A stretch of DNA of 64,000 nt. Origin: Liolophura sinensis (lineage: Eukaryota; Mollusca; Polyplacophora; Chitonida; Chitonidae). Both the position numbers and the translations under genes were made by a program. The stretch covers positions 64,392,984 to 64,456,983 of the forward strand of contig NC_088300.1 in assembly GCF_032854445.1 (NCBI RefSeq). The letters are read 5' to 3'. The first letter of the stretch is position 1, and every line of letters starts with the position of its first letter. The notes beneath the pieces were generated by a model. It saw nothing but the letters and a program-made list of their open reading frames with translations. It was not told the DNA's origin and did not search any database. Positions 1 through 13,000 of the stretch are shown in pieces.

Positions 1-777
1 CAACATGGGTGGCTGTTGCAGTGTGAAAGCACTTCTACCATGAAGGCCTGGATTGTTTGTTTTTTATACACCAATATTTCAGATCATATTATGATATGGC
101 AAAGTTGCCTGAGATCATTGAAAATAATCAGTTTTGTTATAAGTTTTTTAAGACTGTGAAAGTCATTGAAAACAAGTTTATTTTGGGAGGAGTTCTTGAA
201 AGTGTTTGATTTTTCATCGTTAAGTATCATTATGTTATATAATTACAATAATATCCACTAATCTCCGCATGGAATTTTGTAATCAACCTGAATTCTCCTT
301 GAAATTCGGTGAACATTTAGAATATTAGTTCCTTGAAAGACTTTGAAAAAGAGTTTCCTTCTTAGGTGGGGACCTTGGTATAGCGCTGTGTTTTTGTTCA
401 TAAACTTCTTCTTGTTAGCATTACATCTGGAGAGAAACATTTCATTTAAGAGTTAATAATTTGTTCCCTTTTTGTCCCTACCAGCAGGGTTTAGGCCAGT
501 TGAAGACAATTATCATTGTTTAAAATTATACCCCTTCTTGTGATGATTTGGTTTTCGTATCAACATTACAGGTACATTTATTTGGAGAATGGTTTCAATT
601 TAAGGTTTGAAGTAGGACAACCCTGTATATGTCGGTCATTATTGTCTGTTATTCTCTCTGCCATAATAGTTGTTATAAGGTTTTAAGTTTTTTGTTTTAG
701 AGTATTTTGGTTTAATTAAGGCATATTTTATATTTATTTTGTTTTTTTTTTGTTTTTTTTTTTGTTTTTTTAAACAG

Positions 778-921
778 AGAGATGATGGGAAGCTGGTATG
801 GATGAAGAGAGGTGGTCGGGACATGGGAGGTTACTATGCAAGCATGGCCCTTATGATGGGAGGGCTAGGATACGCATTCTACATCATTTACAAGATGTCT
901 GTGCCCAAGAAAGAGAATTAA
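778..921 (+). CDS. COX7A: COX7A-family cytochrome c oxidase subunit, terminal coding exon (partial)
   Basis: This is the last coding exon of a subunit VIIa-type protein of mitochondrial complex IV (the family includes COX7A1, COX7A2 and the supercomplex factor COX7A2L). It follows a long T tract and a TAAACAG acceptor, enters in phase 0 at an AGA codon, and encodes 47 residues before TAA. Visible features are the family start DDGKLVWMKRG (compare xDGxPVYLKxG in vertebrate COX7A), one transmembrane segment (YYASMALMMGGLGYAFYIIY) and the basic end SVPKKEN. The mitochondrial targeting sequence and start codon should lie in upstream exons, and I did not find them in the first 777 bases. The family call is confident. 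Which paralogue it is cannot be decided from this exon. Confidence 0.82.
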   Translation, partial: RDDGKLVWMKRGGRDMGGYYASMALMMGGLGYAFYIIYKMSVPKKEN

Positions 922-1001
922 TGCTCGTGGACCCTAGGAATATTTTTTAATATTTAAGTTAGTAAATGCTGTCTTAGTTCTTCATTTTATATTTATGTTT
1001 A

Positions 1002-1007
1002 AATAAA
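1002..1007 (+). other. poly(A) signal of the COX7A gene
   Basis: An AATAAA hexamer lies about 80 bases after the COX7A stop codon in an AT-rich 3' UTR. It is a normal position for a cleavage and polyadenylation signal. Confidence 0.6.
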
Positions 1008-1957
1008 ATTAGATTGTTTTGAGTTGTATATTTATAAAGGAGTTTGATTTTGATAAACATGTGTACAATGTATTTGAGTGTTAATTAGATAGTGCTAGAG
1101 ATGTGATATTATAAATAGCATTACATTTGTCATGACATTAATTTCATTATCGTTGTGTACTGGAAACCTGTTTGTTTACTTTCAGGTTATGATGCAGCCT
1201 ACTTAGATGTTTTAGGAAAGCAGCAGTTATGAATGGAAAATCCATCTGCCTGTAACAGCCTATTTTCTGCCAAAAAAAAAAAAAGAAAAAAAAACCAAAA
1301 TAACAGGAAAATGAGACACACCCAAAACTGGAACATTAAGATACACTTATGTGTCATGAAATTGAAACATAAATACAAACTGTTCTTAAAAAGCTGTAGG
1401 ACCACATCAGCAATATTTATGATCTGTGTTGTTTGTAATGGATAATACAATTGTGTTTGTACATACAACTGTTTTTCTTCTTTACAATTTTCTCAATGTA
1501 GACCCATGTTTGTCTCAATATTAAAGAATTTGAACTTGAATTTGTCTCCTATTTTTACATGGTGTGGAGCTTAGCTAGGTTTCTGACATAGCATTTGCTG
1601 ATGTTATGTTCTCCTGTCATTGACAAAAAGTAGAGCTTAACAGAATTTCCTTTTTTGGTTATCTCCAAACATTAATTTCAATGTAATCAAGGTCTTTTTC
1701 ATTATCCTGAATTTAAAAAAAAAAAAAAAAAATTCCCTTCTCACCTGTCGTATATTTCCAGATAGGGTTTGCTTTCCCCAATCAAAGAATCTTCACAAAA
1801 ATTCAAAGATTCACCAAAAATTCAAGGCCCAGTTTCACAAAACCTCATTAGTTAAATAAATACCTTAAATAGGCTATACCTGAGATTTTGGCCCAAGAAT
1901 CAAATTTTTGCTATTATATGATAGCATCTGAAATAATTACCTTTCAAAATATATCGG

Positions 1958-2226
1958 GTGGCCTCCGTGGCTCAGTCGGTTAGCGCGCTAGTGCAGCGTA
2001 ATGACCTAGGAGTCTCTCGCCAATGCGGTCGCTGTGAGTTCAAGTCCAGCTCATGCTGGCTTCCTCTCCAGCCGTACGTGGGAAGGTCTTTCAGCAACCT
2101 GCGGATGGTCGTGGGTTTCTCCCGGGCTCTGCCCGGTCTCCTCTCACCATAATGCTGGCCGCCGTCGTATAAGTGAAATATTCTTGAGTATGGCGTAAAA
2201 CACCAATCAAATCAAATCAAATCAAA
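1958..2226 (+). mobile_element. SINE family A, full-length tRNA-derived copy with target-site duplication
   Basis: This is the best reference copy of the main SINE of the window. The head has a perfect RNA polymerase III A box (TGGCTCAGTCGG, consensus TRGCNNAGYNGG) and a B box (GTTCAAGTCC), as in a tRNA. A conserved core follows, with an inverted repeat around CCGGGCTCTGCCCGG. The tail contains CGTCGTATAAGTG...GAGTATGGCG and ends in repeated AATC units. A 14-bp target-site duplication, TCAAAATATATCGG, flanks it at 1944-1957 and 2227-2240, which proves retroposition. It lies between COX7A and PPP1R36. Confidence 0.93.
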
Positions 2227-2240
2227 TCAAAATATATCGG

Positions 2241-3596
2241 CCTAATCTGTGCCTGTGTTACTGATCGGTATTGGTAATAAAGTTAGTAAAATTTATGAAG
2301 TGGGTGGCATAACTTTCAGATATTAGAAACACTATAAATATGGTATGTTCCAGGCAAGATTTTCACATTTTCTGAAAGACATTTGTTAATAAATACAGAA
2401 ATTTTAATTTCATATGGCGAATACTGATTTTTGCGAAATATCTCTGGTATAGCCTCTTCAAGTTGGTAGTTTCTTACCAGATTCCAGGATGGTGTGTGTT
2501 TTAAAATCTTAGTTCAAACACTTCAAAAATATGCTTATGAAATTACTTTAGCTGAAAACACTTAAGCAATGCGTTGAAACAAGGTCCAGCATTTTGGTAA
2601 AGCCACGTTCATATCATGGGATTTGTCAAATAGAACTCTACATGTGGAATGAAAAATAGGAAAGATCCATTTCGTAAGCTGTGTTCCATCGATGCGATTT
2701 GTCAAATGCTACATTTGCATTAAAACACAGCATGTTTGTGTTCATTTGAAAAGTCGATTTTAATGGGTTTGGTGTGAGAGACTGATTTCACTGATGCTCT
2801 TTACGCAATAAATAATATGAGTAGTGAGTTTTCTCGGGTGATTGATTAGCTTGTTTTAACTTGTGTGAGGAGAAGGTAAACAGGATGTTGTAGTGTGAAG
2901 TATATGATATTTCACTTCAATGAACACCTGATGTGGGTCTCCTAAACAAAAAATGTCAACACCCTTAAAGAACTACTATAGCATCAAGACTTGTCCGACT
3001 TAAAAGCAAGGTAAAATGAGAAGGATAGAGATAGTTGGCATTGCTTTCTTAACTTGTGTTAAACTCGCTCCAGTACCTGCAAGTTTGGAGGATAATACAG
3101 GAACAAAGTTTTCTGTCGTTTCCAATTTTGCCTGGTCTGACGCCATGCAACACTTGACGTCGCTCATCATTTTCAAACGCACATGACGTCATTCCAGCAT
3201 AACTGCCTTACTCTGCCTGATTCGGGAATATTATCACGTCATATCACGAAAAATTTCCAGAAACTGCTGAGGATTTTGTTTTTAGGATTTTCCATTTATA
3301 GGGATTAACTAGTGGTATTCATCGTAAAATTTTTGTTTTTTTAACCGTTGTGCTGGCCATAGGTACCCTAGTTTCTCTTGCCACTGAAGTAACACTTTTA
3401 CTTAACAACCTCACAATGTAAAATCATGCACTTGTATCAGTCTTATATCCAGTGTTCTCGCCACACTCAACCATACTCAAGTTTTGCCATAAGATTGTCT
3501 GCCTTGTCAGTTAAAGACACAGACCAGATGAAACGAGTCTACTGGTATTATTTGAATACCAGTAGAATGTGTGGTTCTGTACAAGTTGGTGTTGGT

Positions 3597-3629
<33 letters not shown>

Positions 3630-3741
3630 CGGTAACTGAAAATCAAACGGCGAAATATTGCCCTCTTGGACTAAGGGAAGTAACCGATTTGTTTATGGGC
3701 GTTATTTCCCTTTAATCGCTGTTGCTATGCATTCAAACAAC
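2241..3741. other. Intergenic stretch, no gene seen
   Basis: This stretch separates COX7A from PPP1R36. I see only AT-rich unique-looking sequence, short ORFs without recognisable similarity, and a homopolymeric G run near the right end. Promoter elements of PPP1R36 are expected in the last few hundred bases but I cannot define them. Confidence 0.6.
3597..3629 (+). repeat. Poly(G) tract of 33 bases
   Basis: An uninterrupted run of G residues lies about 110 bases upstream of the first ATG-containing segment of PPP1R36. The exact length is unreliable because such runs are prone to sequencing and assembly error. Confidence 0.9.
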
Positions 3742-3792
3742 ATGGCCGCCGTTTCACGTCAACAAGTACGTTTGACCTCTTCCAAGGTTTGA
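3742..3792 (+). other. Short upstream ORF or alternative first exon of PPP1R36
   Basis: An ATGGCCGCC context opens a 16-codon reading frame (MAAVSRQQVRLTSSKV, stop at 3790-3792) about 57 bases before the PPP1R36 start I chose. After the eighth codon (CAA) there is a GTACGT that could act as a phase-0 splice donor. That is the same phase as the main exon 1 donor, so it could be an alternative first exon instead of a uORF. Neither is proven. Confidence 0.35.
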
Positions 3793-3848
3793 CGTAGTTC
3801 TACCGACTTGAATTCTAATAGGGTTGGCTACATTGCGATTTCTAAAAT

Positions 3849-6291
3849 ATGGCAAAAACAGCTACGGTTCTCGATCAAGTGAGTGCATTAATTAAATATG
3901 TCGTTCAGTTAAACTGTGTTACGTGTGCACGCTTATCATTCAGCAGTTGTGAATGGATAGTGATATAGGGGCCTACGTATTAAATAAATCAAAATATGCG
4001 AGCAGCTTGTCAGTCATACAGTGCAACAGTTTACGAGGATATTATATGGTTATGAATCAAATGCATTGCATCCATGTATTTCTGTAGCTATGGGATAAAA
4101 TGTACACATACTGTAGATATAGATTACAGCAGTAAATATCGATCTGGTGAACTTCATGTATAACAAATATTTACCCAGATGGTTAACATGTATACAAGTG
4201 TACAAGTTATGAAACGTCATGACGCTAGATTACATGTAATTAATAACTGTGATGAAGGATTCATTTGACTATGCAATTGTTTGTTCGTGCTAATAGGGAC
4301 CTTTAGCACCATCTGGTCGATGGATTTGGAGAGATGAATCCAACTGTCTGGAGCTAGTAAGGTAAAGATTTTTACTGGAACTAAACCTGTTACAACAAAA
4401 AATAAATCTGGTTTATGTATTGTGGTAGCCAGTAGATACTGTTTTTATCCTACCGTCTTATCACCTTATACTTGCAGTATTGTGTATGTGGCAAATTTTT
4501 GTGTATCTACTGTGCCGATTTCTGTACGATACATTGGCCCTAAAGCAGTTAACAAGATTAATAAAGTAGCAGTATTTTTCAACTTCATAAATAAAGTAAT
4601 TTTAGGTAATATTTTAATAATTTGGTTGGTGAGAGGATTTAACTGATTTACCTAACAGTTCCAATACAGGTGGGGAAAAACAAGAAAAAAAGAAGAGGAA
4701 TAAAGGGTACAGATGCTGGAAAGAGAAATGACAGGTGAATAAAGAGGAATACATACAAATTGACAAGTAAAGATATACATATCAGCAGCTGCGTTGTCTT
4801 TTTTTTTTTATAAATATGTAGGATGAGTGAATGAATAATTATTATAAAAAAAAATTATTTTTGATATGCTTATGTGGTTTAGAGGACATTAAATTTGTGG
4901 ATTAGAGTACATGTTATAGGCCTGATAATGCTGCTATCATTTCCATGAGACTGATTTTGTAAGAATAAAAATAAATCTTTTTTGTGTTGTGTTTACAGGT
5001 TTGGTGTTAATAGTTAAAATATCTCCAAAATCATCCTTATTTTTCAGACATGTTTACATACATGTATATACAGATGATCTAGTGCTTTATAAGGAGTGAC
5101 ATATGCATCATTGTTGCTTTTCTACTGTGATATAACAAATTGAAAAAAAACAATTTTGTTTCTTGAAGAACTGTATTGGGTTGAATTTTAGGATTGCATC
5201 CAGTGTGGCTAATAAGTCTTATGGTATGGGACGGATGTGAGAATCGAGCAAAATCACCCAGGCCCCAGATAAAACAGACATCAGACCATACAACTGTCAT
5301 ACTGGGAGATATCAAATGTAAGTAAGATGATCAATCAAATTTAGCCTTATAACTGAATTCAAGCATCTGTGATATTCATTTGTTTAGTTCTGACAAGAAT
5401 GGGGATGAGTATGTAATACAGAATCGTGGATTATTAAGTTCACATATATATATAGTTACTCCATTTAATATTTAAGTAAATAAATATCAAGTTTACTTAC
5501 AGCCCATGTAATGGTATTACTGTTATCTTGATTTAAAGAAAACCATTATTTGTCAGTGTTTATGAGCAAATGAGGCAGGAAGCACCTTGTATATACTGGT
5601 ACTGAACAATAAGCTGCTGTATATGGTTTTAATTTCATATCACCATTCATGTTATAATATGGAACGTCCCCTTCTGTTAAAGCTGTGGCTACTGATATGC
5701 TGTCAGAGGTAGAGAGGATATCAAGCCCTTTTGAAGGCCTCTATGAGTAAGTAGCCAGTTTCACAGAATTATAAATGTTTATGTTTGCAGATGTATTTAA
5801 CCATGCCTGTACATTTAATTTAAGCAATGGGTAACATTTAACTGATATATGTACATACAGGTATTTTAACTTTATATATCTCCACTGAATTCCAGTTTTA
5901 ATGGATGGTGTGTGGTGCTATGTAAGAAATACTCATGCCATGAGACAGAGTTGCTAACTGAGAGATTTATGGCAGTATCATTAGGCTGTACAGTATCTTG
6001 GATTAGAATTGCTTAATAGTCATTCATGTTCCATTGAAATGTGGACTGGCACATGCTCATGCCCACTACTTTCATATTTCAACATGCTTGTTATAGTAAC
6101 CCAATACAAACATGTAAAGGTCTCGGACTACATTCACTTTTAACTCCTTATCTTTTCTTGTTTTAGTGTTTGACGGTGTAAGTACAAAATGTGTTGAGAT
6201 TATATCAATTGTCCAAAACAGTATACATGTATACTTTTTATTGTATCACATCAATATGACCATCACATGAACATCACTTTCAAAATGACTT

Positions 6292-6373
<82 letters not shown>

Positions 6374-6992
6374 GTGTGTGTTTAAATATTAAGTCATGCA
6401 TCCAATATACATGCAGGAAATAGTTGAATATTTTTGTTTACTCATTTTGTGACACTTTCACTGTATACATGTACATGTATGCTGCTAGTTGTTGTTGTAA
6501 ATCATGTAAGTGCACCAGAAGTATTAGAAAAAAAGTATTGGTATTCTTTGTAGTACTGGGTATTGTTGGCATCAACAAATGTTTAATTTCTAAACTGCTT
6601 GATGTATTAAATATTCATGGGACAGTCAGACTATACACAAATGACAAATAGAAAATTTTAACAAATTTGCATTACATGTGTATTTATAATAATAATTTAA
6701 TTAGTGTTTGGAAACCTGAAAATGTATGCTATAAAGGAAAATATGAGATAACCAGTGACATTTACAGACCATCCCTTATGTGATGATAAAGTGATTGTAG
6801 TGTTACGTGTGTGTTAAGATACTTTTTTATTTTCTTTTACACAGCACAGAGCAGTTTGATGATTTCCTCTTGCACTTGTTAAGTTACTTCCACTGTTTCT
6901 TTGAAAAGGAGACACTACAAAACAAACCACAGGATATGTACATGTAAGTCTGTGATAGCAATGTCAAATTCCTTGTAATCAGACAGCATTCT

Positions 6993-7027
<35 letters not shown>

Positions 7028-10000
7028 AAGGTATGTACTGTAATTTTTCAACCTTTTGGCTTCACATTCTGAAGGTTTTATTTTGTGTACACTAATAAAA
7101 TTATACTTTTTGGGAAGCCCTGAAATTTGTCAATCCAGCCAATGTAGTTTTGTCTGTAAAATCAGTTTAAAAATATGAATAAATTGCATTGAAAGCTGTA
7201 GAAGTATTAGAGTACTTTGGATTGATTTGTATCTATTATATGTATATGTAAGTTAGAGAATTTGAAAGGAAATGGCATGTGCAAGTCTTGTTGGTAATAA
7301 ACTTTGCTGTCTTCTTCGTAAAGTTAAAATTATTATACAGTATAAAGTTCTTCCCATCAAAAGTGCTTTCAACTGTTATTTGCCACATTGTTGAAAACAA
7401 TGTGGTCATGTTCACAAACTATTGCCCTAGTGTTGGATTACTGTATAAAGTATTATGACTTTGAATTGATTTGTGTATTGAAAAGAAAGATGTTTTTTCA
7501 CTCGTGTCACTTGGGAAACCTACATCAGCCATTAACTGGACTGATCTCTTGTACGCTTTCCAGCATTTGTAGATACATGTACATGTTTTCTGACGTTGAG
7601 TTTGTGTTTGTGCAGAGAGCCTAGCCTGTCTGACAAAAAGGCATATGCTGAGGCGTGCTGTAAGGTTGAGGTGGCTCTCAAGCTGTTAGGGAAGTCCTAC
7701 TGTGTTCTGGTGCTAGGACTGGGACTGAAGTTTCACCATCACATGGCCTGTGGTCTGTAAGTTATAACAGTTGTCATCTGCATTAAAATTTAGAAAACTT
7801 ACCTTTTATGTTAAAATCAAGATCAGGATTGATATCACAGTCTGCCTGGAGTCTTATTTAAGAGAGCTTTGTTTTCTTGTAGCTGGTATTCAAAGATCAC
7901 AAAATAGTAAAGCACCATCTGCTATTGAGGTATAATCTTGTACAAGTCAGTGGACATAAGTATTTGTCACTTCCATAACATTGCGGCATTGTGCTTCGTG
8001 GATGTGTTTACTTTCATCTCTATTTACAGACATAGAAATATGTCAAACCTTTTACCCACAATAATGCTGGCCGCCGTCGTATAAGTGAAATATTTTGAGT
8101 ACGACGTAAAACACCAATCAAAAAAAAAAAATCAAAAAAAATAAAACCTTTTACATGAAGTAGACTATAAGTTGTCATAAATACATTCATGACGTCATAT
8201 CGTTGTCTGCTCTTACAGTTTGTTTGTAAACACTGTTTGACAAGATGGTTCAGAAAGGCAAACAGCTGAGTAGGGGAGAGAAAGAAAAATGATTGTAAAA
8301 GCATCATTTCATACTCCATGTAAATCAGAGTTGGCATGTATATTTGGGATTCCCAGGACGACAGTTACCAGCATTTTAAGTAAATTTCCATCAGAGAATA
8401 AAGTTAGAAACAAGCCCGAACCGGAAGGAAAAAATGTTTCCACTAAGAGATCACACGTCTCTTATTAGGCTTGCGAAATGTGACAGAAGATTAAATTTGA
8501 CAGATGTGACCAACAAGCTAAATGAGGGGAAGGGTCATCAGTTTTGTCAGAAAACTGTGTCAAGAAAATTACAGCAAGCGGGGTGCAAAGAAGAAAATGG
8601 TGGTTCTTGAGATGAACAAGAAAATGTGTGTAAAATGGTGGAAGGAAAGGAGGAACTGGATGAATGATCTAGAGTGGAAAATTGTGATATTTTCTGATGA
8701 AAGTTGTGATAGGGACTGACAATCACATTTATGTATGGAGAAAACATGAAGTCAACAGTCCCCATGTTGTCTACCAGCCATCTTGGAGGAAGAAAACTAA
8801 TGATCTGGGGCTGTGTCTGTTGTAATGATGTTGGAACATTAGTGGCGTGTGGATGGTAAGGTAAATGGTCAGAAATATATTGATATAATTGATAATAATT
8901 TATGGTGTATCATAGCGCACCATTTTCTTGGATGGTCATGCATCTACACATAGAGCTTGCATAGTTCGTGAATTTATGGAAAAAAATGAAATAAAAACTA
9001 CTGAATGGCCAGAACAATCATCCGATCATTGGAAATATTTGTCTTAGACTGAAACAAGACCTTTGAGCAGTGGTTATGGTCAATCGAGACCAACCACCGC
9101 CGGTAGCAAAACATACCTCTTGAGTACGTCAGAAATTTATTCTCAAGTATCGATTCAAATCTCAATGTCAAATTCAAGAAGTGATACCCATGAAAGGTAA
9201 TCTCACTAAATACTGAGGTAAGGTACATCTTCGTTTACCTTGAAACAACAGTTGAAGTTACTGATAAAAATGTCATACAGGGTGTCGCCAAGTAGGAAGT
9301 GACAAATTCTTATGTCCATTGACTGTAGAAAGAAATGAACATGCATAATACATGCATGTATTTCACCAGATTAATCCTCCTCTACTGAGGAGTTTTTTGT
9401 GAAGTTTGACTTCTTATCCAAAAAACTTAAGTGTTGGCATCAAAAGTAGTATTTTCATTTTTGCTTGCATTTCAAAGTTCATTTTTACTAACCATATTTT
9501 GGGCGAAAATGGTCATCTGTATGCATGACATCTCTTTTCTTTTTTTTTTCAATGCTCAGATCACGTGTGTCGTCCACACACAAAGACAGGAGCATGTATG
9601 AGGTGAGTTATCTTAAGTGCATTTTAACCCTGCCCTTTTCATAATTATTACAGTAATTAGTACACTATCATTTAAGGTAACTCACAACTTTTTATATTTG
9701 TATCTTCTCCTCTGACTATGGCATATCTCTGATTTTGTGGGCAACTTTGCCCGACTTGACATATCTGTACACCACAAACAAATACTGGAAAGTTCATGTC
9801 TAAAACATTTGTCAAATGTCAAATTTGTCCAGTATGTCCACTCTCCTCTCAACAAAAGCAAACTGCTCTGATTGCCATGTCTGTTTGATATTTTCATTCT
9901 GACAGTGATTTATACACGAGTAATTCAGCAAATTTTAAGGAAATTCTGAGTGTTAATTAGCAGTGAAGCAAAAATCTGTGTTTTATGTCCGGTTTGTAGT

Positions 10001-13000
10001 TTACGTATTAGACATAGTTAGTATTTGTTGGAGTGGATGAGCAAACTTTTTTGTTGATTTAATTTCAAGATCTTAGCACTATATAATTAGAGGATAATAT
10101 CTGTGTATGACAGTCTCAATCAGTCTACTTTTTTGGTGAGGGTTCCCCACGAAAAAAAGTATTCCAGTGACCCTCATGTTACATTCAACATAATTTTATT
10201 CTCTTGATGAGTGTGCATATCACAGAGTGTGTGTAATTTTATTCTCTTGATGAGTGTACATATCACAGAGTGTGTGTAATTTTATTCTCTTGATGAGTGT
10301 ACATATCACAGAGTGTGTGTAATTTTATTCTCTTGATGAGTGTACATATCACAGAGTGTGTGTAATTTTATTCTCTTGATGAGTGTGCATATCACAGAGT
10401 GTGTGTAATTTTATTCTCTTGATGAGTGTACATATCACAGAGTGTTTCATGTTAATGGAGGAATGTGGGACGAGCTAGATGGAAGGTCTAAATGCAGCAG
10501 AACGCATCGCTTTCATCTGTGACGTTGCATTGCATCTGTGCTTCATGTATGCATTCTGAGCACACATATACACCAGCAGTTGTGACGTGACAAAGGGATG
10601 CATTGTAACACTGTGCCTTAAGTTTGCTATGGTAAGAGTTATAAGGTGGCTTTCACGTGCGATCATTAAAATATGTTACTTTATATTTCTTGCAGACATT
10701 TTATTCTTTTTGCACTTTTGTGGTGTGGATTGCATTTCGACGACCAGACTTTGAAGTTGTCCGGAAAGAGATAGGCAGGTTTGTGCTACAAGTGTAACCT
10801 TCAAAAGTTCAAACGTGCAGGTACTAAAAGGTGTTTAAGGTCATCCTTGTTTAATTTGTGGAATGCCAGTTTCTTTATCATGGTATAGTGTAATGTCATT
10901 CACTGCCAGATATCATTTATTATACCTCTGGATAAAGGTGATTCCAAACACCAAACCAGAATGGACACAAGGTGCAGACTCAATCTTTCTTCCACCTATA
11001 TACTGACTGCCATCGCATAAACAGACAGTTCTCAGTATGTAGTCAAAACAGTGATCAGATGAATGAATTACTGTAGTACTTGAAAAACTGAGACTATATT
11101 ATTTCTGCTCCAGATTTGCATTTTGAGGAGGGGGTATTTGAACATGTCTACAGAGGCCGCCTATTACACTGTAGCAGGACAGCTAGGGTAGCAATGATTT
11201 GTTTTCATGTCTTTTTTTTCTACCTATTTCAGGATGTTGAGGTCAAACACATTTAACCCAGCAATAAGAGTGAAGAATGCACCTGAAGGTATGGTGATTT
11301 TAATTTTCTGTTTCAAAGTGAGCTGTTCATGCAGGCCTACTTGAGGAAGTTATAACAATGGGTGTGGTAGATTGTTGTTTTAGATTAAAACCACAAGTGC
11401 ATAAAGCTCACTGTGGCAGAGTACTATACCTGCATATTGTGCAAGTTACTTTTGGTCTACTTTCATGTTTTGCTGAGGTCACTCTAAAGAGATCTAGAAG
11501 CATGTTGGAATTCAGTTATTTGTGGTATGACTTCTGTACAACCCTTAGCATACCAATTTGATAAAAAAAAAATACATTATTTATCTTAAAGGTATGCCTA
11601 TAACATAGATCATGCCTTGATCCTCATTGTCAAGAAGTCCTAGCTGGCTCACCTAAAGCATTATCCTGGCCAAAACCACTTGGCCCTGGTCCAATTCGCA
11701 TCACTCTTGCTGGATCTGATGCATTTATACTTTTGTTTTTAACTGGTATCTGGGAAAGTATGGCAGCTTACTGCAGGCACTCTAGTTTACACTCCCCCCC
11801 CCACCCCCCCCCCCCCCCACCCCATTATGGTGTAAGGTAAAAGTTATGGATTCTTGATTCAAATCACTGTAATGGGCCTCCATGGACAAGTGTATTAGCA
11901 CGCCAGCACAGCGCAATGCCCCAGGAGTCTCCCACCAATGCGGTCAATGTGAGTTCAATCCCAGCTCATTTTCACCTGGTTCTGCCTGTTTTCCTTCCAG
12001 CATAATGCTGGTCACCCATGTATGTGTGAGTACGGCATAAAACACCAATCGAATAAATAAATAAATTCTCTGTGGCCATGGTGTGTTCTAATTGTACTGA
12101 ATGTTTTGTTCTCCAGAGCCTAAGCCCCCACCCCCACCAGTTGAGGGTCAAGAGGAGCAGGTGGTGGAACTCGTCCAGCCAGTACCTGAAAAAAAACTCA
12201 CACCTGCAGAGTATAGACGATTACATGGGTAACATAACCACTCACATTCTTTCAGCTTTTAATTTTTTTTTTAGACATGTTTAGTTTTTCTTCTGAAATG
12301 TTGAAATTTGTATTTTATGACAAAGGCTATCAAAATTAAATGGGTTGCAGTGCTTCACAAAAAATTAAGTGAGTTTCAGTGCTTTACAAAAAGTATAATT
12401 GCATTAGTGTACACAGAATAATGTCCTCAGAATATGCTTGAATTAACAGCTTACAAACATGTGCAAAAAGATTGAAGAATTACACTGTATCTGTTGTTTT
12501 TTATTTTTCTTTCTCCAGAAAACGACCAGCCATAAAATCCATAATTAAGTAAGTGTTGTCAGCTTGTGTTGTCAATTCTAAGCATGTATAGTATTTACTC
12601 TTTGAGTGATATACAAAGAGATAAATGTAAACATACATCTGCACTTTTGCTTGATCTTATTGTTTGATTTAAGGTGTGTCTAGTTTTCATTACAAAACAA
12701 GAAAAATGAAAATTTTTTTCAAGGAGGGAAGCTGTTTGAGGGAAGATACTGTATCCAATACTGAGATTTGTTGAGTTAGGTGCATTACTGGCTGAATTTT
12801 AACACATTGTCCTGCAAGATACTGTACAATTTTCACCTGAAGTTAAGCATTTTTCAAGTGACATATTTTGCTTGATTCTGATTGATTTATCCACCTTCTT
12901 GGACAATTTTAGAGTTTGTTGTGAAGTGATAAGATTATTTCTTATCAGAACTTTAGGTTGACATAAAAAGTGTTATTTTAAGTGCTTCTGAATGTGCATT

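Noticed and set aside
8522-8719. Separate small gene with WKERRNWMNDLEWKIVIFSDES
   Set aside because: It is a fragment of the decayed Tc1 transposase, framed by the element's inverted repeats.
10192-10445. CRISPR-like array of regular repeats
   Set aside because: Units are contiguous without unique spacers and the genome is eukaryotic. It is a minisatellite.
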